Below, piece by piece: positions 44,949 through 54,500 of a DNA stretch of 64,000 nucleotides. The notes beneath the pieces were generated by a model. The model saw only the letters and a program-made list of their open reading frames with translations, was not told the origin of the DNA and made no database searches. Origin of the DNA: CAVSWT01 sp963775245 (GTDB lineage Bacteria; Bacteroidota; Ignavibacteria; Ignavibacteriales; Ignavibacteriaceae); assembly GCA_963775245.1 (NCBI GenBank), contig CAVZID010000035.1, forward strand, positions 62,001 to 126,000, written 5' to 3'. Every line of letters starts with the position of its first letter. The stretch's first letter is position 1. A program made the translations under genes and the position numbers.

Positions 44949-45944
44949 ATGAAGAAAAGATTCGTATTTTTGTTATTGTTAAATTTAAGTTTTATAGGGT
45001 GTAAGGGGCACGATGAAAACAACCCGATAACAAAAAGCCAGTTACATAGTGATCGATTCCGATGGGAAATTTTTTCTTTTATTCCTGAAGAATCTCAAAT
45101 GGTTATGTATGTCAACTTAAAAGACATACGAAATACGGAATCATGGGATACTTTTTTTAAACCTTATTTTAATCAAAGCGATGCAAAGTTTAGATTACAT
45201 GAATTTAAAAAAGCAACAGGATTTAGGATTGAAGCGAATGCATCTGAATTAATTTCTTCAATTACAGAAGACGGGAATAGCCTGGTTGCCGTAAGCTTTA
45301 ATAAAAATATTAAGAATGTTCATAAATATTTTGGTGATGAAAATAAATTTTCAATCAGCCGGATAAAAGGAAAGAAAGTTTATCAAATTAAAAATAGAGT
45401 TAATGAAAAATTTATCTTCTCAAATGATTCGACTTTAATAATGTTTAGTGATACTGATTATCTTGAAGAAGTTTTAAATAATGAAAACGAATCATTAAAA
45501 TCAAATAAAGAGTTTATTGGCCTTATCGAAAGAATAAAAAATAAGAATAAATTTTGGTTGGCAGTAAATGACGGCAAAGCTACGTTTTCTATTATTAGAA
45601 AAATTATTGGCGATTTCAAAGATGTTCCCGGTAAAAAGCTGATTAGGTCAATTAAAAAATTAACAATCTCAGCAGATTTTGAAAACGGAATGAATGTAGA
45701 ATCAAACTTGATTTGTAACAGTAGAAAAAATTCTTACCTGCTTTCGGCGGGCATTTCCAGTGCTGTGGCAATGGATATAATTTCAAACAAAAATTTTATA
45801 CTTGGAAAGGTTACTAAAAATTTGCATGTTTCTACCGATAACAATGAAGTTCAGTTAAAAGTTAAATTAAATGAAAACGAAATTAAAGAATTAAATAACT
45901 TAGTGAAGAATAATTATCAAAATAAAAACTCAAAACAATTATGA
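44949..45944 (+). CDS. Lipoprotein of unknown function
   Basis: A 331-residue lipoprotein with lipobox SFIGC (cysteine at about residue 18). The mature part has no catalytic motif I recognise. It contains FIPEESQMVMYVNLKDIRNT and later LVAVSFNKNI, in a style like DUF3352-type proteins, but this is weak. It is two bases downstream of the ABC permease and overlaps the dehydrogenase by four bases, so co-expression with the exporter is likely. Confidence 0.7.
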   Translation: MKKRFVFLLLLNLSFIGCKGHDENNPITKSQLHSDRFRWEIFSFIPEESQMVMYVNLKDIRNTESWDTFFKPYFNQSDAKFRLHEFKKATGFRIEANASELISSITEDGNSLVAVSFNKNIKNVHKYFGDENKFSISRIKGKKVYQIKNRVNEKFIFSNDSTLIMFSDTDYLEEVLNNENESLKSNKEFIGLIERIKNKNKFWLAVNDGKATFSIIRKIIGDFKDVPGKKLIRSIKKLTISADFENGMNVESNLICNSRKNSYLLSAGISSAVAMDIISNKNFILGKVTKNLHVSTDNNEVQLKVKLNENEIKELNNLVKNNYQNKNSKQL

Positions 45945-46873
45945 AAGAAGAAGGATTAAAATTAGAAGACTTGCTCGGCAGGTCAAAAATATTAGAAGGC
46001 AGCCAGCAGATAAATAATGTAGCGATTATAGGCGCAGGAATAATGGGGCAGGGAATTGCTCAAACCGTTTCTGCCTCAGGGATTGAAGTTACTTTAATTG
46101 AAAAAGACCAGGCTCATGTAGAAAAGGCTAACGTCGATTTATCAGATTCGATTGAACGTGAAATTAAGAGATGGGCGCTTACTCAAGCAGAAAAAAAATC
46201 AATACTAAGCAGAATAAAATGGGAAACAGATATAAATAAAATTGCTGAAAGTGAAATCGTAATTGAAGCTGTGGAAGAAGATTTCGAATTGAAAAAAGCA
46301 ATCTTCAAAAAACTGGACAGCATAGCAAAGAAAGATGTAATTTTTGTTTCTAATACTTCGACTTTAAGCTTAACAAAAATTGCTGAAACTACTTCACGGC
46401 CTGATAAAATTATCGGGATGCATTTTTTAAATCCTGTTCCCAAAATCCCTCTTGTCGAATTAGTAAAGTGTTTGCATACTTCAAACCGTACAGTTGAAGT
46501 TGCTAAAAATTTTGCTGCATCAATTGGTAAAACACCTGTTGAAGTTTATGAATACCCCGGTTTTGTTACTACACGGGCAATCGTTCCATTACTTAACGAA
46601 GCAATGTATATTCTTCTTGAAGGAGTCGCCACAGCGAAGGATATTGATACAGCTATGAAGCTCGGATATAACTTTCAATACGGCCCATTGGAAATGGCAG
46701 ATATGATGGGGCTGGATGAGGTACTTACCTGGATGGAAACTTTATGGAAAACTTTAGGAGAACCAAGATACCGTGCTTGTCCAATTTTACGTAAGTTAGT
46801 AAGAGAAAGAAAGCTGGGTAAAAAAACCGGTGAAGGTTTTTATAAGTACGACGAAAATGGAAAAATTATTTAG
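45941..46873 (+). CDS. 3-hydroxyacyl-CoA dehydrogenase
   Basis: A 310-residue single-domain 3-hydroxyacyl-CoA (3-hydroxybutyryl-CoA type) dehydrogenase using NAD(P). The Rossmann motif is GAGIMGQGIAQ (about residues 31-41), the catalytic histidine is in GMHFLNPVPKIPLVE, and the C-terminal domain has PGFVTTRAIVPLLNEAMYIL. It acts in fatty-acid oxidation or butyrate-type metabolism. It overlaps the upstream lipoprotein gene by four bases, although no functional link is apparent, and acetate kinase follows 33 bases later. Confidence 0.93.
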   Translation: MKEEGLKLEDLLGRSKILEGSQQINNVAIIGAGIMGQGIAQTVSASGIEVTLIEKDQAHVEKANVDLSDSIEREIKRWALTQAEKKSILSRIKWETDINKIAESEIVIEAVEEDFELKKAIFKKLDSIAKKDVIFVSNTSTLSLTKIAETTSRPDKIIGMHFLNPVPKIPLVELVKCLHTSNRTVEVAKNFAASIGKTPVEVYEYPGFVTTRAIVPLLNEAMYILLEGVATAKDIDTAMKLGYNFQYGPLEMADMMGLDEVLTWMETLWKTLGEPRYRACPILRKLVRERKLGKKTGEGFYKYDENGKII

Positions 46874-46906
46874 TTAAATTTTATTCTTATAGGAGTTTCG
46901 GATTAT

Positions 46907-48115
46907 ATGCGAGTATTAGTTCTTAATTGCGGAAGTTCTTCCATTAAATATCAATTCATTGACACTGAAAAAAAGTTTGCCCTTGCAAAAGGTATGGTGG
47001 AAAGAATTGGAATGAGCAGTGCAGTTCTTACACATGCAAGGTACGACGATGACCAAATTAAAATAGTTGGTGAAATATTGGATCATACAATTGCAATTGA
47101 ATACGTACTTGGTGTTATGTTAAGCAAGAATCACGGTGTAATTGATGACAAGGACGATATTGATGCTGTTGGCCATCGAGTAGTTCATGGAGGTGAAACA
47201 TTTTCGGGTTCGGTTTTAATAACCGATGAAGTTATGGCTGCACTTCAGGAAAATATTGAACTTGCACCGCTGCATAATCCGCCAAACATAAAAGGTATAC
47301 AAGCTGCACAAAGGCTTCTTCCAAACAGTCCGCAAGTTGGCGTTTTTGATACAGCCTTTCATGTTAAGATGCCGCCTAAAGCATACCTTTATGGCATTCC
47401 TTATGAGCTTTACAAAAAATATAAAATAAGAAGATATGGATTTCATGGGACTTCACATCTTTTTGTTTCGAATAAAGCTGCAGAAATGCTTGGCAAAAAT
47501 ATAAATGAATTAAAAATTATTACTGCGCATCTTGGAAACGGATGCAGCATGGCCGCAGTGGCAAACGGTAAATCAATTGATACCACCATGGGATTTACTC
47601 CACTTGAAGGATTAATAATGGGAACAAGAAGCGGCGATTTAGACCCATCGTTAATTTTATATATCATGGGGAAAGAAGGATTGTCTTTAAGCGAGGCTGG
47701 CACTTTATTGAACAAGCACAGCGGCCTAATTGGTATAAGCGGTGAAAGCAGCGACATGCGTGAAATTATTAAAGCTGCGGATGAAAATAATAAGAGAGCT
47801 AAATACGCGATTGAGATGTTCGCTTATAAAATAAAAAAATATCTAGGCGCTTATACTGCCGCAATGGGCGGACTTGATGCTTTTGTGTTTACTGGCGGTA
47901 TAGGTGAAAATGCTGCATTAATTAGAGAAATGGTTTGTGATAATTTAGAGTATCTTGGAATTGAATTCGACAAAGAAAGAAACAATAAAAAAGAATTAGT
48001 TATTTCAAAAGATAATTCAAAAGTTAAAGTTTTTCGAATTCCAACCAATGAAGAACTTGTGATTGCTATGGATACGCATACTATTGTTGAAGAAATTTTA
48101 GCAACTAAAAAATAA
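46907..48115 (+). CDS. ackA: Acetate kinase
   Basis: Acetate kinase interconverts acetyl phosphate with ADP and acetate with ATP. The 402-residue protein starts VLVLNCGSSSIKYQF and contains VGHRVVHGGE, AHLGNGCSMAAV, DTTMGFTPLEGLIMGTRSGD and the C-terminal FTGGIGENA. An AGGAG site precedes ATG 46907. pta is not adjacent. With the preceding acyl-CoA enzyme it suggests fermentative acetate formation. Confidence 0.96.
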   Translation: MRVLVLNCGSSSIKYQFIDTEKKFALAKGMVERIGMSSAVLTHARYDDDQIKIVGEILDHTIAIEYVLGVMLSKNHGVIDDKDDIDAVGHRVVHGGETFSGSVLITDEVMAALQENIELAPLHNPPNIKGIQAAQRLLPNSPQVGVFDTAFHVKMPPKAYLYGIPYELYKKYKIRRYGFHGTSHLFVSNKAAEMLGKNINELKIITAHLGNGCSMAAVANGKSIDTTMGFTPLEGLIMGTRSGDLDPSLILYIMGKEGLSLSEAGTLLNKHSGLIGISGESSDMREIIKAADENNKRAKYAIEMFAYKIKKYLGAYTAAMGGLDAFVFTGGIGENAALIREMVCDNLEYLGIEFDKERNNKKELVISKDNSKVKVFRIPTNEELVIAMDTHTIVEEILATKK

Positions 48116-48135
48116 ACGCTTTAAAAAGTGGTAGA

Positions 48136-48224
48136 AACCTTCAAGGTTAAACTATTTTGAAAATTAATTTTAAATGAATTAAATCCAAATAGTAAATTTT
48201 CAGTTTAAGTAAACCTTGAAGGTT
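48136..48224. repeat. Inverted palindromic repeat pair after ackA
   Basis: AACCTTCAAGGTT (48136-48148) and AACCTTGAAGGTT (48212-48224) are exact reverse complements, and each is nearly a palindrome itself, so several stems are possible. The gap 48116-48337 holds nothing else. Confidence 0.65.
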
Positions 48225-48337
48225 AGCAATGGTATATTAGGACAAGAAATAATTTTCCATAAATTAAATTTCCCAAATCACCCATCTTTCATCTAACTAT
48301 ATTATTTTAAAAGCCTAATTTTTCCAGAGAATTTATT

Positions 48338-48928
48338 ATGACGCTTGAAACATTTTTGCTTTCATTTATTCCTCTTTTTGTTGCTATTGATATAATCGGT
48401 ACTGCTCCTCTGTTTTTAGGTTATACTCAAGACATTTCTCATCAGGAAAGAAAAAAATTAATTATTGAAGCTGTAGTCGCTGCTTTTGTTGTTGCTAACG
48501 TTTTTCTTTTGGGTGGAAAGCTTGTTTTGGAATTTTTAGGAATTACAATTGATGATTTTAGAATAGCCGGCGGCATAATACTTCTAATCATTTCTATATC
48601 CGATATTATGTCTTCCTCGGAAGAAAGAAGAAATCCTGGAGCAAATATAGGAGTTGTGCCGCTTGGAATACCACTGATTATGGGTCCTGCGGCACTTACT
48701 ACAATTCTAATTTTAATTGACAACCACGGTTATTTGGCAACGATTTTATCTATGATATTAAATTTTATAATTGTTTTAATTGTATTGTTTAATGCTAATA
48801 AACTTATTAAGTTAATTGGCAATGGAGGTTCAAAAGCGTTTGCAAAGATAGCGTCATTGTTTCTTGCTGCAATTGCTGTGATGATGATTAGAGTAGGGCT
48901 TATAAATATTTTTCATTCAATTAAATAA
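48338..48928 (+). CDS. MarC-family integral membrane protein
   Basis: A 196-residue protein with six predicted helices and the MarC/UPF0056 pattern: FLLSFIPLFVAIDIIGTAPL at the N-terminus, DFRIAGGIILL, VPLGIPLIMGPAALTTIL and a C-terminal helix. MarC proteins have no proven transport substrate, and the older link to antibiotic resistance was withdrawn for E. coli MarC. The SDR gene starts 29 bases after the stop. Confidence 0.92.
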   Translation: MTLETFLLSFIPLFVAIDIIGTAPLFLGYTQDISHQERKKLIIEAVVAAFVVANVFLLGGKLVLEFLGITIDDFRIAGGIILLIISISDIMSSSEERRNPGANIGVVPLGIPLIMGPAALTTILILIDNHGYLATILSMILNFIIVLIVLFNANKLIKLIGNGGSKAFAKIASLFLAAIAVMMIRVGLINIFHSIK

Positions 48929-48957
48929 TTGTTTAATTAATATAAACAGGTATAATT

Positions 48958-49749
48958 ATGAATCTCGGTTTAAAAGATAAAGTCGCAATTGTTACTGCTT
49001 CAAGTAAAGGAATTGGACAGGCTATTGCTGAAGCATTAATAAGTGAAGAGGCAAAAGTTGTAATTTGTTCTCGGTCAAAAGATGATTTGATGAAGACTGC
49101 TGCAGATATTAAAAGCAAGTTAGGTGTAGAGCCTGTTTGGAGTGTATGCGATTTAAATAAAACTAAAGATATTGAAACCACCGTTGAGGCAGCAAGAATT
49201 GAATATGGAAAAATTGATATTTTAGTTAACAATTGCGGCGGGCCAACTGCAGGCCTTTTTTCTGAGATTTCTGAATCAGAATGGCAGGATGCTTTTGAGC
49301 AAGTTTTAATGAGCGCAGTAAGATTAAGCCGGTTAGTGCTTCCTGATATGTTATCAAAAGAGTGGGGAAGAATTATAAACATTACTTCTGTTTCAGCTAA
49401 GCAGCCGATTGACAATTTAATACTTTCTAATTCTTTAAGAGCCGGCCTGGTTGGTTTTGCAAAATCATTAAGTAACGAAGTTGCGAAATATAATATTACT
49501 GTAAACAATATTGCTCCCGGATTTACTTTAACACATAGGCTTTATGATTTGGCAGTTCATAAAGCAAAACAAGTTGGTAAATCTCATGAAGAAATAATTT
49601 CCGACATGGCTAAAGAAGTTCCCATGAATAGGCTTGGACTGCCGGAAGAGATTGCCTCTGTTGTAACTTTTTTAGCATCTCAAAAAGCAAGTTACTTAAC
49701 AGGAAATACAATTCATGTTGACGGTGGTTATGTGAAAGGAATTTTTTAG
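48958..49749 (+). CDS. SDR-family oxidoreductase lacking the usual Tyr-x3-Lys
   Basis: A 263-residue short-chain dehydrogenase/reductase. The cofactor loop is TASSKGIGQAIAEAL, NNCGG replaces NNAG, and the catalytic serine lies in NITSVSAKQ. Where classical SDRs have YxxxK the sequence reads LSNSLRAGLVG, so both the tyrosine and the lysine are missing. The C-terminal LTGNTIHVDGGYVKG is normal. This atypical subgroup is widespread and often annotated as 3-oxoacyl-ACP reductase, but its activity should not be assumed. It may be co-transcribed with marC. Confidence 0.9.
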   Translation: MNLGLKDKVAIVTASSKGIGQAIAEALISEEAKVVICSRSKDDLMKTAADIKSKLGVEPVWSVCDLNKTKDIETTVEAARIEYGKIDILVNNCGGPTAGLFSEISESEWQDAFEQVLMSAVRLSRLVLPDMLSKEWGRIINITSVSAKQPIDNLILSNSLRAGLVGFAKSLSNEVAKYNITVNNIAPGFTLTHRLYDLAVHKAKQVGKSHEEIISDMAKEVPMNRLGLPEEIASVVTFLASQKASYLTGNTIHVDGGYVKGIF

Positions 49750-49763
49750 ATTGTTTAGATGTA

Positions 49764-49831
49764 GAACAGACATTCTTGTCTGTTCGTTAGGAAGGACAAA
49801 AATTAAAATGGACAGACAAGAATGTCTGTCC
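49764..49831. repeat. Long inverted palindromic repeat
   Basis: ACAGACATTCTTGTCTGT (central 18 bases of 49764-49785) is the exact reverse complement of ACAGACAAGAATGTCTGT (in 49810-49831), and each arm is itself nearly palindromic. It forms a strong hairpin after the SDR gene. It resembles dispersed intergenic palindromes rather than a terminator, since no T run follows. Confidence 0.7.
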
Positions 49832-49905
49832 TACTTTTAAGTACGACATTTTTAAATTAAAAGAAATTATTCATGAAATTTTCCTCATAAAAAGAGGACA
49901 TTAAA

Positions 49906-51469
49906 ATGATAAAACAAATTGAACTTACTATCCCTCCCGAAGAACTTCACAATAAAGATTATTATAAAAGTTTTGCAGCAAACAAGCTTGGTAAAAATAT
50001 ATTAGAAATTAATGTTGTCAATCCTGTCAGAAGATCTATTGACGCAAGGTCTAAAAATCCGGTATTCAAAATCTTAGCAGATGTTTTTATAAATGAATCT
50101 CCTACACTCCAACCAACGGTAATAAACTATCAACTTGTTAATTCAAAAAAGAAAGTAATAATTGTTGGCTGCGGCCCGGCAGGAATGTTTGCTTCGTTGA
50201 AATTAATAGAGCTTGGAATTAAACCTGTAATTTTTGAACGCGGAAAAGATGTTCAAGCCCGGCGAAGAGATTTAAGAGCTATTCAGCAATTTTATCAAGT
50301 AAATCCAAATTCAAATTATTGTTTTGGAGAAGGCGGAGCCGGTACTTACAGCGATGGGAAACTCTATACACGTTCCAGCAAACGTGGGAATGTAAAAAAA
50401 ATTTTGCAAGTCTTGGTACAACATGGTGCACATGAAGATATTTTAATTGATGCTCATCCGCACATTGGTTCAAACAAGCTGCCGAATGTAGTAAAAGCAA
50501 TGAGGGAAACAATCATTAGCAATGGCGGAGAAGTTCATTTCAATTCTCAAGTTAAAGATTTTATTATAACGGATAATAAAATAACTGGAGTCATTGTTAA
50601 TAATCGAAAAGGAATTATTTGCAGACGCAGTAATATTAGCAACTGGCCATTCAGCACGTGATATTTTCTATCTTCTTCATAAAAAAAATATTTCAATTGA
50701 ACCAAAGCCTTTTGCACTGGGAGTTAGGATTGAACATCCTCAAGCATTAATAAATGAAATTCAATATCACACAAAAATTAAAAGTGAAAGTCTTCCAGCC
50801 GCGAGTTATTCATTGACTTGTGAAATTGATGGCAGGGGAGTATATTCATTCTGTATGTGCCCGGGTGGAATTATTGTTCCGGCAGTAACTGCCCCTGAAG
50901 AAATTGTTGTTAATGGAATGTCTTTATCAAAAAGAAATTCTCCTTTTGCTAACTCTGGCTATGTTGTTACTGTGAATGAAAATGACTGGAAGAAATACGA
51001 AAAAGATTTTCCTTTCTCAGGATTAAATCTTCAAATTGAAATTGAAAGGAAATGTTTCGAACTTGCAAATAAAACTCTAAGTGCACCGGCACAAAAAATT
51101 ACTGATTTTGCTGAAATGAGAGTGTCATCTAATCTGCATTCAACTTCCTATATTCCTGGACTAACTTCTGTAGCTTTGCATGAGGAACTTCCAAAATTTA
51201 TTACTTCAAGCCTAAAAAAATCACTATTCATTTTTAACAAAAAGATGAAGGGATATTACACAGAAGAAGCACAAATAGTAGCTACAGAAAGCAGAACAAG
51301 TTCCCCAATTAGAGTTCCGAGAAATTCACAAACATTAATGCACGATAACGTTGAGGGATTATTCCCTTGTGGTGAAGGTGCCGGTTATGCAGGAGGAATT
51401 GTTTCGGCAGCAATTGATGGGGAAAATTGTGCGGCTGCATGTGCGAAGTATTTATCTATCGATAAATAA
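49906..51469 (+). CDS. NAD(P)/FAD-dependent dehydrogenase (COG2509-like), broken by one frameshift
   Basis: An FAD-dependent dehydrogenase of the COG2509 type. The FAD loop VIIVGCGPAGMFASLKL lies at about residues 85-101. FGEGGAGTYSDGKLYTR is the family signature, VILATGHSARDIFYLL is the second binding loop, and FPCGEGAGYAGGIVSAAIDG is near the end. The first frame stops at 50661, while the rest is read in another frame to 51469. One surplus A in 50607-50610 accounts for it (NNRKELFADAVILATG after correction). The full product would have about 520 residues, normal for the family. No partner gene is adjacent, and the substrate is unknown. Confidence 0.85.
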
Positions 51470-51530
51470 AATTACCATAAGCTAAAATAAAAATGTATTA
51501 GTCAGTTTCTTAAGAAATTACACTATCACA

Positions 51531-54500
51531 TTAGTTTTTTGTCTTTTTTGTTTTCTTTGAAACTTCCTTCTTCACTTCTTTCTTCAGCGATTTTTTCTTT
51601 TCTACTTTTGTTACTAAAAGATTTTTCAACTCATCAACTTTGTAACCAATTTTAAAAGATGCTTCTTTAATTCTCTTGTACGATTCGGAAGTCATTTTAA
51701 AATCTTCGAGTAAGGATTTAATTTTAACTTTATCTGCTGCAGTGGTTGAAGTTTCCTTTTTAGTCTTCTTTTTTGATTTAATCGCAGATAAAGAGGGATA
51801 AAAAGTTTCTTTTACTCTATAAAAAATTGTAAAGTATAAAATCCACTTTAATAGCTCTTCAAAATTTTCTTTGTTAAAATATGTTGCTCCCTCAAAAGTA
51901 TTTACATTTAAGTATGATTTTGAAGCATCATTATCAAAAAATTTTACAATAAAAGAAAAATCATTTGTGTTTGTTTTTGATTTTGTCTTTGATGTTTTTG
52001 TTGACTTACCTTTATCATCAACTCGCAAAAGCGAAAAATCTTTCTTGAAAATATTCTCGATTTCATTGTTTAACAAAAAATGAGTTAGGCGAATCTTGTC
52101 CCCCGAAATATTTCTTGAATGTTTTCTAGAATCATTAAAATCCAGGAAAACTTTATAAATCATTAATTCATTAAAATATTTTGAATTATCATTACCATTT
52201 TTAATTAAAGAGAAAATTTTGTCAGTTATTAAAAATGATAGAACAAAATCTTTATTAATGTTTTTCTCATCTGTATTAAAATCAATCCAATCTTCTTTTA
52301 ATTCAGTTACCCAATTTAGCGGGCGCTTTTTATTAGATTCATGATTCCAGATTTCATTTAACTTCCTAATTGAATTGAGCTCAGATTTAATTTCTTCATC
52401 AAAATTATTCTCCTCAACTTTAATGTTATCTAAATGAGAGAGATTGGTTTTTATTGAATCTATTTTTGAAACTATGTCGTGTGAAAATTCTTCCAACTTT
52501 TTCTTATCGTTTTTTAATTTTTGAGTTGAAGTCTTAAAACATAGTTCGTTAAATGTATTAGCAGATTCATTATTTAAAATAGATTTTATCGAATTATGTA
52601 ATGGAGCTAAAGATAATTCTTTAAAGGCATTTTCTATTGAAGGTACACCACGACCCCCTAAAGTATGCAGAAGTTCCCAGTATCTTCCACTATAATCTTG
52701 TATTTCTTTGAAGTTCAAATAGACTTTATATTCATAACCATTTAAAGTAAAATACCAGCCAAATTCATTTATGTTTTTGCCTGATACTAAATATTCTAAA
52801 TTAGTCTTGGTATCTTGAACGATATAGAAATAATTAGAATCTGATTTTATTTCAAGAGCCTCAGCAATTTTTCTGTTTTGTATTCCTGAGCCGTTAACAG
52901 CCTTGCCGGATGAATGATTTACAGAACCACGTTGTTCTGTATAAGAGTTATTAAAAATAACAAATGATTTTTCTCCATTAACAGAATTTGAATAAGCAAA
53001 AACAGAATCTACAACATTTCCATAATCATCAATAAAATCATAAAGCTCGAAATTATTTACCTGGCTGAATAGATGCCTCTTTTGAGTTAGTGGAAAAATT
53101 TCTGCTTCATGACGTTTAACCAGGTTATCATCAATATATTCATTGTAATAGGCACGTTTGTATTCCATTCCGTACTTTTCAGAAAAGCCTTCAATCTGCC
53201 CGTGGGCAAACATTGGCAGGCCCGGCATAGTTACCATCAACATTGCGATCCCAAAATATTTATCGCCTTTCCCGAATTGATTAACCGCCGTTTCTTCATC
53301 AGGGTTACTCATAAAATTAACGTAACGCTTTAATATTTCGGGATTGAACTCCAAAGTATTTTTAATCAATTGTTTGTACTTATCATTTTCTTCTTTCATC
53401 AGCATATGCATAAACGCACTGTTATAAACTCTATGCATTCCAAGAGTTCTAACAAAATAACCCTCCATCAGCCAGAAAGCTTCGGCAAGTAAAAGTGTGT
53501 TAGGCATTTCTTTATTGATGCGATCAACAACTTCTCTCCAAAATTCAACTGGCATAGCTTCATCAAATTGTGCACGTGTCATTGAACTGTCAGAACGCGA
53601 AGGTACAGCACCTGCGCTTCCGGCTTGAGGAAACCATAAACGCTGGTAATGCTTTTTAGTTAGAGTCATGGCAGCATCAAAACGAATGATAGAAGTTTTT
53701 CTTGCCACATGCATAATGGTTTGGATTAAAGATTCACGTGCTTCGGGATTTAATAAATTTAATTGTGCAGTATCATTCCACGGCATGTTAGTCCCATCGT
53801 TGCCGTGATAAATATATTTAACATTGCCGGTATAGACATCACGTCTTTGAAAAACAACGGCTGCATCTGACTTTGAATAATATTTATCTTCTATTCGAAC
53901 TTCTACTCTTGGATCCTCGGAAAGATTAGCTCCATAAAAAGTATAAGAAGGATAGGGAGGATAATCTGAACTTATAAAGTAATCCGGTTTTTCTACAACC
54001 CATTTAGAATAAATACCTGTATGGTTTGGAACCATGTCGCTTGCTACTCTAATTCCTCGAAGCCAGGCACGGGCTTTCAAATTTAAAAATGCTTCTTCTC
54101 CTCCAAGCTCGCCGGCTATAACATAATCAAAAAGGGAATAAGCTGATGGTGCTGCATCTGGATTGCCGGTGTACTGCTTTATTTTTTTTGAAGCGCTGCT
54201 TCTTTCCCAAATTCCAATTAACCATAATGCATTAAAATGCCAGTTCGCAAGCTGGTTCAACTCCTCATCCGGAATTTGATCAAGCCTTTTTATTTCACGC
54301 TGGTATTTTTTTGAAAGCTGGTCTAACCAAACAAAAATATTTTTTGCAATCATTATAACTTTAGGCATCCAATCAATATCGGATGTAAATTGCTCTGGCT
54401 CAGAATAATAAAAACGCATTTCGTCTTCGGTTAATTCTTCACCACGGGCAAGTTTTCTTTTGATTGATTCGAAAAATTCAGCATCAAATTTATATTCGGG

